DNA of 64,000 nucleotides from Tepidiforma bonchosmolovskayae (GTDB taxonomy: Bacteria > Chloroflexota > Dehalococcoidia > Tepidiformales > Tepidiformaceae). The notes under the pieces are model-generated. The model saw only the letters and a program-made list of their open reading frames with translations. It made no database searches and was not told the origin of the DNA. The DNA is taken from the NCBI RefSeq assembly GCF_008838325.1, contig NZ_CP042829.1, forward strand, positions 1,302,001 to 1,366,000. Reading direction: 5' to 3'. Below, piece by piece: positions 49,169 through 57,276 of the stretch. How positions within the stretch are numbered: the stretch's first letter is position 1; every line of letters starts with the position of its first letter. Position numbers and translations under genes: made by a program.

Positions 49169-50209
49169 TCAGTCGCGCGCAAGGAGCGGCACCCGCAGCC
49201 GGAACTGGCCTGCCGGGGGCACCGGCGTCGCCGTGCGCGTCGGGGTTGGGGTGGCCGTCGGCGTGCGCGTCGGGGTCGGGGTCGCCGTCGGTGCAGGGCC
49301 CTCGACGTACCACTCGAAGCCGCAGCCCATCTGGTTGCATGCCTCCACAAGGTCGGCAATCACGACATCGTCGATGCGGGTCGCCTCGTTGTAGCCCGCG
49401 GAGGCGTTGCCCCGCACGTGAACCCCCACGATGTAGCCGAGCAGGTGGGCCCGGTTCGTCGTGTTCGTGAGGATGACGGCGGAGCCGCTCTGCCCGGGTG
49501 CCGTGTCGATCGTGTGATAAAGCGTGAACGCGTCGACCTCGAGGAAGCCGGGCTGGTAGTGGAACCACATCGTGCCTTCCGGCTTATCGCCCGGGTAGCC
49601 CACGATGGCCGGTTCAATGTCGGGCAGCCGCAGCGTGGCCGTCGAGAGGATCGCCATCGTCAGCCAGCCCGTCTCCCATCCCGGTTCGTCGGCCACGTGA
49701 ATCAGCCCCCAGTCGTACAGCTCGTTGCCGGGGTCGAAGTACCAGGGGTCGGGCACCCACCAGTCGGTCCCCCAGGTGAAGCCGAACGGTTCGAACCAGC
49801 TGTCCTTCCCGGGGACGACGCGGATGTCTTCGGTCCAGCCGTCTTCGCTGTAGAGGCAGTGGGCCGCGGTCAGGATGGCGTCGGGCGAGATGAAGGTGCC
49901 GCTGCAGGTGCCGGTGACGTCGCCGTACCGGTCGTACAGCTCCAGGTAGACGACCGCCGACCAGGGGAAGTCTGCGGTGTTGGTCACCCGGATGCGGTTA
50001 TCGGGGCCGATGACGGCTGCGGCGCCGGCATCCGGCGCGGTGCGGGCGGCGACCGGCGGGTGGAGGCCGTCGTCGCGGAAGACCCGCCCGCTGCGGGCGG
50101 TCGGCAGGGCCGGGTCGGCGCCGGCTTCGCCGCCGGGCGCGAGGAGGACGAGCAGGAGGCCGGCCAGCCCGAGAACGGCCGGCAGGAGCGGGAGCGTGCG
50201 GCCGCGCAT
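49169..50209 (-). CDS. Exported V8/trypsin-like serine protease with C-terminal LARD tail
   Basis: A 346-residue protein with a signal peptide (to about 30), a propeptide-like segment and a trypsin-fold domain. The triad is His117 in LTAAHCLY, Asp166 in LYDWGLIHV and Ser241 in APGQSGSAV, like S1B glutamyl endopeptidases. GYPGDKP is shared with the paralogue at 50308. After the domain comes a TPTPTRTPT linker, and the last residues are FRLRVPLLARD. GAGG is present upstream of ATG 50209. It would act at the cell surface or be secreted. Confidence 0.85.
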   Translation of the reverse strand: MRGRTLPLLPAVLGLAGLLLVLLAPGGEAGADPALPTARSGRVFRDDGLHPPVAARTAPDAGAAAVIGPDNRIRVTNTADFPWSAVVYLELYDRYGDVTGTCSGTFISPDAILTAAHCLYSEDGWTEDIRVVPGKDSWFEPFGFTWGTDWWVPDPWYFDPGNELYDWGLIHVADEPGWETGWLTMAILSTATLRLPDIEPAIVGYPGDKPEGTMWFHYQPGFLEVDAFTLYHTIDTAPGQSGSAVILTNTTNRAHLLGYIVGVHVRGNASAGYNEATRIDDVVIADLVEACNQMGCGFEWYVEGPAPTATPTPTRTPTATPTPTRTATPVPPAGQFRLRVPLLARD

Positions 50210-50307
50210 GCGAGGACCTCGCCGCCGGAAGCGTCGCAGGCAGCCGCGGCGGGCCGCGCTGCGCTGCGCGGCCGCCATTCTACCCGGCGCCGGCTACCGA
50301 CAGGGGT

Positions 50308-51435
50308 TCAATCGCGCGCCAGCTGCGGGATGCGGATCGGCGCCGGCCGCGGCGGAGGCGGCGGCGTGGCCGCCCGCGTGGGCGTCGCCGTCGGCGTGAA
50401 GGTGGGCGGAGTCGTCCGCGTCGGGGTGGGCGTCGGGGTCCGGGTCGGCGTCGCGGTCGGGGTAGGCGTCACGCCGAGCCCGGCGCCCTCGGGGGCCGTG
50501 AACGTCAGCAGCACGCAGCCGAACGGCCGGCAGTAGGTTTCGAGTGCGGCGAGCATTCCCCGGGTAAAGCGCACTGAGAAGTTCCAGTCGCTGTTGCCGG
50601 AGGAGACCACGCTGAAGATGAAACCGATGTCGTTGGCGATGGCGTAGATGGGCGAGCCGCTCTGGCCATGCCACACGTCCATCTTCGTGTAGAGCATCGT
50701 CGGGGTGACGAAGAACTCGCGCGAGGTGGTCCACCACATGCCGTCGGGCTTGTCGCCGGGGTAGCCGGCGGTGAACAGCTGCACATCCGGCCGGGCGAAG
50801 AACGAATCGGGCGCGTCAGCGAGGTACGGGTACGGCTCCAGCGCCCGCCCCCAGGGCGGGTTTTCGAAGACCACGATGCCCCAGTCGTATTCGTCAGGGA
50901 TGGCGGGGTTCGGCACTGCGGCGCCCCGGCCCTCCGCCCACCCCCGCGGGATGACCATCTTGGAGCTGGCGGCCACACCAAACGGCCCGTAGGTCTCCCC
51001 GTTGTAGCCCGGCACCGCGACGATGCGGTCGAAGAATCGCCCCTGCTCGTACAGGCAGTGCGCTGCGGTCATCATGACCACGGGCGTCACCATGAATCCC
51101 GTGCAGCTCCCGAAGTAACGGTTTCCCACGTAGATTGCGACATAGCTGATAGTCCGGATGAGCGGCAGGTTCGCATCGGGAACGCGGTACCGCTCGTCCG
51201 GCGGAAAGACGCCGTACGCGGCGCTTCCAGTCGCCAGCTCCTCGAGCGTCCGCTCGAAGAGCTTCTCCGCCTCTGCCGGCGAAAGCGGCTCGGTGGAGTG
51301 TTCGATGAGTTCGATGCCCGGGTCAGCTGACGCGCTGTCCGCGCTGGCGCCCGGCGCCGCCAGGGTGAACAGCAGCGCTCCGAGCGCCGGGAGGAGCAGC
51401 GCCAGGGCGGCCGAGCGGGAGCGCGTGCTGCGCAT
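50308..51435 (-). CDS. Exported V8/trypsin-like serine protease, tandem paralogue
   Basis: A 375-residue protein with a signal peptide (to about 32), a propeptide, then His126 in MTAAHCLY, Asp184 in EYDWGIVVF and Ser259 in WHGQSGSPIY. AGYPGDKPDGMWW repeats the paralogue's GYPGDKP motif. A Pro/Thr linker leads to a tail PIRIPQLARD, close to that of 49169-50209. The start ATG 51435 follows GGGGGTGA; GTG 51444 is an alternative. The two genes arose by tandem duplication but have diverged outside the catalytic regions. Confidence 0.85.
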   Translation of the reverse strand: MRSTRSRSAALALLLPALGALLFTLAAPGASADSASADPGIELIEHSTEPLSPAEAEKLFERTLEELATGSAAYGVFPPDERYRVPDANLPLIRTISYVAIYVGNRYFGSCTGFMVTPVVMMTAAHCLYEQGRFFDRIVAVPGYNGETYGPFGVAASSKMVIPRGWAEGRGAAVPNPAIPDEYDWGIVVFENPPWGRALEPYPYLADAPDSFFARPDVQLFTAGYPGDKPDGMWWTTSREFFVTPTMLYTKMDVWHGQSGSPIYAIANDIGFIFSVVSSGNSDWNFSVRFTRGMLAALETYCRPFGCVLLTFTAPEGAGLGVTPTPTATPTRTPTPTPTRTTPPTFTPTATPTRAATPPPPPRPAPIRIPQLARD

Positions 51436-51484
51436 GGGTGTCACCCCCGGTTACGAATGTCCGGGGCATGCTGCGCTGCGCGTG

Positions 51485-51499
51485 CGTCATCTCATGACG
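51485..51499. promoter_or_regulatory. Inverted repeat upstream of protease gene, possible operator
   Basis: CGTCAT-CTC-ATGACG is a perfect 6-bp inverted repeat about 50 nt upstream of the protease start on the minus strand, in the 110-nt gap before 51546. The surrounding bases are richer in A/T than average. No regulator can be named. Confidence 0.4.
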
Positions 51500-51545
51500 T
51501 AATCGGCGATTGCCGGCCGCCCGACGAAAATTTCACAAAACCCGC

Positions 51546-52082
51546 CTACCGCCGCTCGATCGGCCCCCGCCCGCTCCCGCCGGCGGGACCCCGGCCCTGC
51601 CCGCGCGCCTCCTCGCCGCCGCCCGGCTCCTTCAGCACCTCGGCCCAGACCAGCACCGCCGAATGCGGGTAGTAGGTCACCTCCACCCAGTCGCCCTCCC
51701 GCACCCCGGCCACGGCGTGCGCATCGGCCCGCAGAATCTGCCGGTCGACCCGTACGTAGTACGTCTTCAGCACGAGCGAATCGCGCCGCGACCACATCCG
51801 CGTGACCCGCCCCTGCCGCACGCGCGGCTTCGCAAACAGGTCCAGCACCGACTGCACCGCCTGATACCCGAACAGGAAGGCGAGGAACCCGAGCACCACC
51901 ACGAGAAACCAGGTCGAGCCGCGCTCGCCGCCCCCGGCGGTCCGGTCGTACAGGAAGAAGAGGAAGGCGCCGACGGTGACGGCCGCCACCGGGACCCAGA
52001 GCAGCGCCGAGCGGAGGATGCCCGCGCGCACCGCCCGCGCCTTCAGCTCGCGCTCCAGCTCCGGGTCGCCGTACGCGCTCAC
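51546..52082 (-). CDS. DUF3592-like membrane protein
   Basis: A 178-residue protein from GTG 52082 with two membrane helices (SALLWVPVAAVTVGAFLFFLY and TWFLVVVLGFLAFLFGYQAV). A small beta domain follows (RVTRMWSRRDSLVLKTYYVRV, then VREGDWVEVTYYPHSAVLVWAEVL), resembling DUF3592/OB-like folds that follow membrane helices. It ends in a Gly/Arg-rich tail. Its start overlaps the stop of the LysM gene as GTGA, so the two are translationally coupled. Function is unknown. Confidence 0.6.
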   Translation of the reverse strand: MSAYGDPELERELKARAVRAGILRSALLWVPVAAVTVGAFLFFLYDRTAGGGERGSTWFLVVVLGFLAFLFGYQAVQSVLDLFAKPRVRQGRVTRMWSRRDSLVLKTYYVRVDRQILRADAHAVAGVREGDWVEVTYYPHSAVLVWAEVLKEPGGGEEARGQGRGPAGGSGRGPIERR

Positions 52083-52639
52083 GGCAGCCGGAGCTCCATG
52101 CCGACGGCGAGAGTGTCCGGGTTCAGCCCCGGGTTCGCCGCCACGATCGCCTCGACAGTGGTGCCGTTGTCGCGCGCAATCTGGAAGAGGGTGTCGCCGG
52201 GCTTCACGACGTAGATGCGGGCCCCAGGGGTGGGGGTGGCCGCCGCCGCCGTGGGCGAAATCGCCGCCGTGGCCGTGGTCGCCGCTGTGGCTGCGGACGT
52301 CGCGGTGCGCCCGGGAGCAGGGGTCGCCGTCGGCGCGCCGCCGCGCGGCGTCGGCGTCGCGGTTGCGCTGACCGCCGGCGTCGGGCTCGGCAGTTCGCGC
52401 ACGAGCGGACCGCGGCTTTCGCTCGCCGGCGGGCGGATGAGCAGGAAGGCCGTCACAAGCGTGGCCAGCGCCAGCAGGGCCAGCGACCCGCGGAAGACCT
52501 TCGCCGAGGGCACGGCCGATTCGGGCGCCATGCACCGGAGGCACACCTCGGCGCCGTGCTCCTCGCAGTAGAGCCGGCCGCAGGTCGGGCAGTCGGCGGT
52601 CGCCGGGCGTTCGCAGTAATGACAGGTCGTGTCGGTCAC
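52079..52639 (-). CDS. Membrane protein with N-terminal zinc-binding motif and extracellular LysM domain
   Basis: A 186-residue protein. Residues 1-40 form a cytoplasmic B-box-like zinc motif (CHYCERPATADCPTCGRLYCEEHG, then VCLRC). One membrane helix spans about 50-68. A long Thr/Ala/Pro linker follows, and the last 45 residues are a LysM domain (YVVKPGDTLFQIARDNGTTVEAIVAANPGLNPDTLAVGMELRLP) that should bind peptidoglycan. It thus links a zinc-binding cytoplasmic head to the wall. Start is GTG 52639. It is the first gene of a two-gene unit with 51546-52082. Confidence 0.85.
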   Translation of the reverse strand: MTDTTCHYCERPATADCPTCGRLYCEEHGAEVCLRCMAPESAVPSAKVFRGSLALLALATLVTAFLLIRPPASESRGPLVRELPSPTPAVSATATPTPRGGAPTATPAPGRTATSAATAATTATAAISPTAAAATPTPGARIYVVKPGDTLFQIARDNGTTVEAIVAANPGLNPDTLAVGMELRLP

Positions 52640-52678
52640 CGGTGGTTCAAGCCTACCCCGCCGGCCGGAACGGGAAAG

Positions 52679-52972
52679 TCAACCGCGGCTGGCGGCGGGC
52701 TCGATGGTTGCGGTCAGCCCGAACGACTCGAGCCGCGCCCGGTAGTGTTCGGCGGCCTCTTTCGGGCATTCGATGACGACGGCCCGGCCGTGGTGGTGCG
52801 CCTCGAGCATGATCGCCGTCGCCTCCTCCGCCGTGAGCGACGGCACCGAGCGCCGCAGCGCCGTCACCACGTGGTCCATCGTGTTCACGTCATCGTTGTG
52901 GAGGATGACGCGGTAGGGCGGCAGCAGCTTTTCCAGGACCGCAGGGTCGAGTTCCGTGGTCGGTGTCGACAT
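52679..52972 (-). CDS. clpS: ATP-dependent Clp protease adaptor ClpS (canonical copy)
   Basis: A 97-residue adaptor that delivers N-degron substrates to ClpAP or ClpCP. Binding-pocket residues are intact: Asn26-Asp-Asp in VILHNDDVNTMDHVV, Thr31, and the His59 triad in LEAHHHGRAVV. The ATG 52972 is directly preceded by 49 nt of degenerate heptads (52974-53022) and a TATACT promoter at 53029-53024. No SD is visible, since the leader is CTCC-rich. A divergent second copy is at 63452. Confidence 0.95.
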   Translation of the reverse strand: MSTPTTELDPAVLEKLLPPYRVILHNDDVNTMDHVVTALRRSVPSLTAEEATAIMLEAHHHGRAVVIECPKEAAEHYRARLESFGLTATIEPAASRG

Positions 52973-52973
52973 G

Positions 52974-53022
52974 GGAGTTCGGAGACTGGAGGTGGGAGGT
53001 TGGAGGCTGGAGCCTGGAGCTT
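52974..53022. repeat. Degenerate heptad array, 7 units (GGAGNNN), forming the clpS leader
   Basis: Seven units in exact 7-nt register: GGAGTTC, GGAGACT, GGAGGTG, GGAGGTT, GGAGGCT, GGAGCCT and GGAGCTT. The array starts 2 nt from the clpS ATG and ends next to its -10 box. In the mRNA it reads as NNNCTCC repeats. A period of 7 cannot encode a periodic peptide. Confidence 0.9.
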
Positions 53023-53023
53023 G

Positions 53024-53029
53024 AGTATA
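53024..53029 (-). promoter_or_regulatory. -10 element of clpS (first copy)
   Basis: TATACT on the minus strand, within a 13-mer TTGAGTATACCCC (plus strand 53021-53033) that recurs exactly at the second clpS (63795-63807). No clear -35 is present, so an extended or alternative promoter is possible. Confidence 0.65.
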
Positions 53030-53179
53030 CCCCACGCCTCCCTCCTCCCTGTGGCGGGGCAGGGCTGTGGCGGGTCTCCCTCCTCCCCCGGCGGGGCGCG
53101 GGGGCTGTGGTGGGGCTCCCTCCTCCCTCCTCCCTCCTCCCCCGGCGGGGCGGCGGCGGCCGCGGGCGGGTCTCCCTCC
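53030..53179. repeat. Composite repeat of CTCCCTC heptads and CCCCGGCGGGG hairpins
   Basis: This spacer between clpS and the patatin gene has no ORF of its own. It alternates GTGGCGGGTCTCCCTCCTCC-type segments, CCCCCGGCGGGG hairpin cores (about 53088-53099 and 53142-53153) and a run of four CTCCCTC-type heptads (about 53119-53145). A closely similar block, hairpin core plus GCTCCCT heptads, is at 58059-58104. The family appears dispersed and non-coding. Confidence 0.75.
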
Positions 53180-54037
53180 CTATGCCGCCAGCCGCGTGCT
53201 CCCGCCCGGGTGGGACCTCCCCTCAGGCACCACCCGCCCCCAGGGGTCGATGACGCGCGTCAGCTCGCTCCGCGCCCGGGCCAGCTGCGCCTGGATGAGC
53301 CCCTCCGACACATCGAGCCGCCACGGCGACAGCCCCGCAAGGTCCGGCCGCACCACCCGCACCGCCGCCGCCGACCGTGCGATCGCCTCCATCGCATCGG
53401 TCGTGGCATGGGTCAGGATGCGGAACGACTGCGCGAGCACGCCGATAGCCGTCCGCGGCGGCGCCACCGTCCCGGGCGGCGGCGTCAGGTCGATCGCCAG
53501 CACCTCGCTGGCGCCGAGGGCAATCGCGCTGGCGATATCGACCGAGGCCGTGATGCAGCCGTCGACGAACAGGTCGCCGCCGATCTCCACCGGTTCGAAG
53601 ACTCCCGGGATCGCCGTTGAGGCCGCGATCGCCGGCGCCAGCGGCCCTTCGCGGAAGAGGTGCTTCCGCCCGCGCGTCAGGTTCGTTGCCACCACTGCGA
53701 GCTGGAGGCGCGCATCCTCGAAGCGGAGGTCGCGCACGTGGGCGTCGATCAGCCCCCGCACGATGTCGTTGTCGCGCAGGGCGAGGGGGCTCCGCGCGAT
53801 GCGTGCCGCGAGGTGGACCGGGTTCCAGCGCAGCACCCGGATCCGGCCGAGCCCCCGCCAGACTTCGAGCAGCCCCTCCGGGTCGTCCGGGTACATCGCC
53901 ACCCAGGCGCCGTTCAGCGAACCGACGCTCGTGCCGATGACGAGGTCGGGCCGGAAGCCGAGTTCGAACGCAGCCTGGATGTAGGCGGCCTGGACCACGC
54001 CGTACGTGCCGCCTCCCCCGAGGACGAGTGCGCGCAT
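53180..54037 (-). CDS. Patatin-like phospholipase
   Basis: A 285-residue patatin-fold lipid acyl hydrolase, beginning MRALVLGGGGTYGVVQAAYIQA. The catalytic dyad is Ser37 in GTSVG and Asp159 in FVDGC, with the Gly-rich oxyanion loop at 7-14. It lacks a signal peptide and probably acts on membrane lipids from inside. ATG 54037 starts at the conserved first strand. The stop lies at the edge of the composite repeat. A 126-nt gap to the next gene contains only C/T-rich sequence. Confidence 0.85.
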   Translation of the reverse strand: MRALVLGGGGTYGVVQAAYIQAAFELGFRPDLVIGTSVGSLNGAWVAMYPDDPEGLLEVWRGLGRIRVLRWNPVHLAARIARSPLALRDNDIVRGLIDAHVRDLRFEDARLQLAVVATNLTRGRKHLFREGPLAPAIAASTAIPGVFEPVEIGGDLFVDGCITASVDIASAIALGASEVLAIDLTPPPGTVAPPRTAIGVLAQSFRILTHATTDAMEAIARSAAAVRVVRPDLAGLSPWRLDVSEGLIQAQLARARSELTRVIDPWGRVVPEGRSHPGGSTRLAA

Positions 54038-54163
54038 GCCGTGCCGCGGAGCCTCCGGTGCCACCCTGCATCCTCCTGTGTCATGGGTATCGGCCGGCCT
54101 GCCCGGCCCGTACAGCCCCTTCCCTCTTCCCTTTCCCTGCGGGCTGCTACCTTCATCCCTGCC

Positions 54164-55894
54164 ATGGCCCGACGCCTCCTCCTTTTCGCTGCCGCCACCT
54201 TCGCCGCCCTCGCGCTGGCCTGCTCCGACCGCGCACCCTCGAACGCCGGCGCCGGCACCGCCGGACCCCGCCACGCCGCGCTCCAGTGGTCGAACTGCGG
54301 CGGCCGCGCCGAGTGCGCCACCCTCGAGGTCCCGCTCGACTGGAACGCCCCCGCGGGCGAAACGATTGACATCGCCGTCATCCGCTACCCGGCGCGCAAG
54401 CCCGACCAGCGGATCGGCGTGCTGATGGCCAACCCCGGCGGCCCCGGCGGCTCCGCCATCGACTTCCTCCGCGCCTGGCAGAGCATCCTCGCCCCCGAGA
54501 TCCGCGACCGCTTCGACCTCGTCGCCTTCGACCCCCGCGGCGTCGGCGAAAGCACCCCCATCCTCTGCCACGACCGCCTCCAGCAGCTCGTCGCCGTCGA
54601 CCCCGACCCGGATACCGAGGCCGAATGGCAGGAGGCCGAGCGCGTCTCGAAGGCCTTCGCCGATGACTGCGCCGCAGCCGCGGGCCGGCTCCTGCCCCAC
54701 GTCGGCACGAAGAACGTTGCCCGCGACATGGATGCCCTCCGCGAGGCGCTCGGCGAAGAGCAGCTCACCTACGTCGGCTACTCCTACGGCACCACCCTCG
54801 GCGCGGTCTACGCCGACCTCTTCCCCCAGCGCGTCCGCGCCTTTGTGCTCGACGGCGGCACCGACCAGTCGCTCGATTACGAAACGCTCGCTGTGACCCA
54901 GATGGTCGGCTTCGAGCGCGCCCTCCAGGCCTACCTCGATGACTGCGCCGCCCGGCGGTGCATGCTCGCCCGCGACGGCAACCCCCGCACCGCCATCGAC
55001 CGCGTCCTCGCTGCTGCGGAGCAGGCGCCGATCCCCGCGCCCGGCGCCGACCGGCCCGCCGGACCCGGCGAGGTCCAGCTCGGCATCATCTCCGCCCTCT
55101 ACAGCACCGCGACCTGGAACCAGCTCACCCAGGCGCTCGTCCGCGCACTCGCCGGCGACGGTACCGGCCTCGTCCAGCTCACCGACCAGTACCTGCTCCG
55201 CAACCCCGACGGCTCCTACCCGAACCTGATCGAAGCGAACTACGCCGTGAACTCGGTCGATTCGGTCTGCCCGAAGGACCCGCGCGCCTACCGGGCAATG
55301 GCCGACCGGTTCGCGGCGATTGCGCCTACCTTCGGCCGGTCGGCGGCCACGAGCGGGCTCGTGTGCGCCTACTGGGCTGCCCCGCCCGACCCGCTCGGCG
55401 TGCCCCGGGCCGCCGGCTCGGCGCCCATCCTCGTCATCGCCACGACCAACGACCCGGCGACGCCCTACGAGTGGGGGAAGGCCCTCAGCGAGCAGCTCGA
55501 GAACGGCGTGCTCGTGACCTACCGCGGCAACGGCCACACCATCTACGCCCAGGGCAACGCCTGCGTCGATGCCGTGGTCAACGCCTACCTGCTGAACCTG
55601 GCCGTTCCCTCGGCCGGCACCACCTGCGGCGACGGCCCGCCGCCGCCCGGGCAGGCCGCCGCCTCGCAGGCGTCGCCGCCGACCGAAGCCGCGACGCCGT
55701 CCCCCGCCGCGCGCCTCGCCACCCCGACGCCGCCCGCTGCCGCAGACCCGCCGGCCGAGGGCGATACGGCCGGCAGCGGCGAACCGGCGACCTGGGGCTA
55801 CTGGGTCGCCGGCCTGCTCCTGCTGGCGACGGCTGTCGCCTTCGCCGGCATCGGCATCGCCCAGGCCCGGCGGGGGCGGCCGCCCGGCCCCTAA
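54164..55894 (+). CDS. Secreted alpha/beta-hydrolase peptidase (TAP/SlpE-like lipoprotein)
   Basis: A 576-residue protein with lipobox LALACSD (Cys20). It matches tripeptidyl-aminopeptidase-like hydrolases: WSNCGGRAECATLEVPLDW, MANPGGPGGSAIDFL (oxyanion), GYSYGTTLG with Ser207, and a C-terminal TAP-C part with IATTNDPATPYEW and GNGHTIYAQGN. A Pro/Thr linker and a C-terminal helix (about 543-565) follow, so the protein has both a lipid and a membrane anchor. It likely removes N-terminal peptides or hydrolyses esters outside the cell. Confidence 0.85.
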   Translation: MARRLLLFAAATFAALALACSDRAPSNAGAGTAGPRHAALQWSNCGGRAECATLEVPLDWNAPAGETIDIAVIRYPARKPDQRIGVLMANPGGPGGSAIDFLRAWQSILAPEIRDRFDLVAFDPRGVGESTPILCHDRLQQLVAVDPDPDTEAEWQEAERVSKAFADDCAAAAGRLLPHVGTKNVARDMDALREALGEEQLTYVGYSYGTTLGAVYADLFPQRVRAFVLDGGTDQSLDYETLAVTQMVGFERALQAYLDDCAARRCMLARDGNPRTAIDRVLAAAEQAPIPAPGADRPAGPGEVQLGIISALYSTATWNQLTQALVRALAGDGTGLVQLTDQYLLRNPDGSYPNLIEANYAVNSVDSVCPKDPRAYRAMADRFAAIAPTFGRSAATSGLVCAYWAAPPDPLGVPRAAGSAPILVIATTNDPATPYEWGKALSEQLENGVLVTYRGNGHTIYAQGNACVDAVVNAYLLNLAVPSAGTTCGDGPPPPGQAAASQASPPTEAATPSPAARLATPTPPAAADPPAEGDTAGSGEPATWGYWVAGLLLLATAVAFAGIGIAQARRGRPPGP

Positions 55895-55948
55895 CCCTGC
55901 CCTCGCGTACACTCCCCATCACCCCCACCACGGGACCGGAGGACCTGC

Positions 55949-57241
55949 GTGGCCGATGCCGCGCCCGGCGCCCTCGCAGGCCGGCAGACCCGCCCGGCCC
56001 GCATCTTCTACGGCTGGTGGATTGTCGCCGCCGGCGCGGCCCTGCAGGCCCTCCAGGCCGCCCTCCTCGGCCAGGCCTACGGCGCCTACGTCGTCCTCCT
56101 CCGCAGCGAATTCGGCTGGAGCACGACGATGCTCTCCGCCGCCTCCAGCCTCCGCGAGGCCGAAAGCGGCATCCTCGGCCCCGTCCACGGCACCCTGCTC
56201 GACCGGTTCGGACCGCGCAGGGTCGCCTCGGCCGGCGTCGTCCTCCTCGGCCTCGGCTTCATGCTCTTCAGCCGCGTGCAGGAACCGTGGCAGTTCTACG
56301 CCGCCTTCCTCGTCATGGCCGTCGGCGCGAGCATGTGCGGCTTCCTGACCGCCGCCTTCTCCGCCGTCCACTGGTTCGAACGCCGCCGTGCGACCGCGAT
56401 TTCGCTCGCCTCGGCCGGGTTCGCCGTGGGCGGCATGTGTGTGCCCCTCACCGTCCTTGCCCTCGAAAGCCTCGGCTGGCGGACGACGGCGCTCCTCTCC
56501 GGGGCCCTGGTCATCGCGGCCGGGCTGCCGCTGGCGCAGCTCTACCGCCACCACCCCCACGAGCTCGGGCTCGAACCCGATGGCGTCCCGCCGGCCCCCG
56601 TCCGCCGCGCACCCGGGGAACCGCAGCCGCCGCCGGCCCGCCGCGATTTCACCCTCGGCGAAGCCGTCCGCACCCCGGCCTTCTGGCTGATTTCGCTCGG
56701 CCACGCCTCTGCGCTGTTCGTGGTCGTCGCGATGAGCGTGCACCTCGTCTCCCACCTCCGGGAGAGCCAGGGCTACACGCTCGGGCAGGCCTCCTCGGTC
56801 GTGATGGCGCTCACCTTCACGTTCATGGTCGGCAACCTCACGGGCGGCTTCCTCGGGGACCGGGTGAACAAGCGCGCCCTGCTGGTGACCTGCATGGCGA
56901 TGCACTGCACCGGGCTGCTCCTCCTGTCGCATGCCGTCAACCCGTGGATGGTGGGCGGGTTTGTCGTCATCCACGGCCTTGCGTGGGGCTGGCGCGGCCC
57001 CCAGATGACCGCCATCCGGGCCGACTACTTCGGGCGGGCAGCCTTCGGGAAGATTATGGGCGTCTCGAACATGGTCATCCTGAGCGGCACGATCCTCGGG
57101 CCGCTCATCGCCGGCTTCGCCTACGACCGCACCGGCAACTACCGCCTCGGCTTCGATATCCTCGCCTTCATCGCCCTTGCCGGCTCGGTCTTCTTCCTCC
57201 TCGCCCGCCGTCCCGCCCCGCTGCCGTCCCGCAGCCCCTAG
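55949..57241 (+). CDS. MFS transporter of the oxalate/formate antiporter-like group
   Basis: A 430-residue, 12-helix MFS protein from GTG 55949 with a strong GGAGGACC SD. FYGWWIVAAGAALQALQA at the start, the loop GTLLDRFGPRRV, AAFSAVHWFERRRATAISLASAGFAVGG and GLAWGWRGPQMTAIRADYFGR are typical of the monocarboxylate/oxalate antiporter group (OFA-type, YhjX-like). It probably carries a small organic anion. A TACACT box at about 55908 and the SD indicate a normal leader. Confidence 0.85.
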   Translation: MADAAPGALAGRQTRPARIFYGWWIVAAGAALQALQAALLGQAYGAYVVLLRSEFGWSTTMLSAASSLREAESGILGPVHGTLLDRFGPRRVASAGVVLLGLGFMLFSRVQEPWQFYAAFLVMAVGASMCGFLTAAFSAVHWFERRRATAISLASAGFAVGGMCVPLTVLALESLGWRTTALLSGALVIAAGLPLAQLYRHHPHELGLEPDGVPPAPVRRAPGEPQPPPARRDFTLGEAVRTPAFWLISLGHASALFVVVAMSVHLVSHLRESQGYTLGQASSVVMALTFTFMVGNLTGGFLGDRVNKRALLVTCMAMHCTGLLLLSHAVNPWMVGGFVVIHGLAWGWRGPQMTAIRADYFGRAAFGKIMGVSNMVILSGTILGPLIAGFAYDRTGNYRLGFDILAFIALAGSVFFLLARRPAPLPSRSP

Positions 57242-57276
57242 CCCCCGCTCCCCGCTCCAGGAGTACACTGGCGTTG

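Noticed and set aside
52974-53179. CRISPR-like array from the regular repeats
   Set aside because: The units are 7 nt with no spacers, and no cas genes are present.
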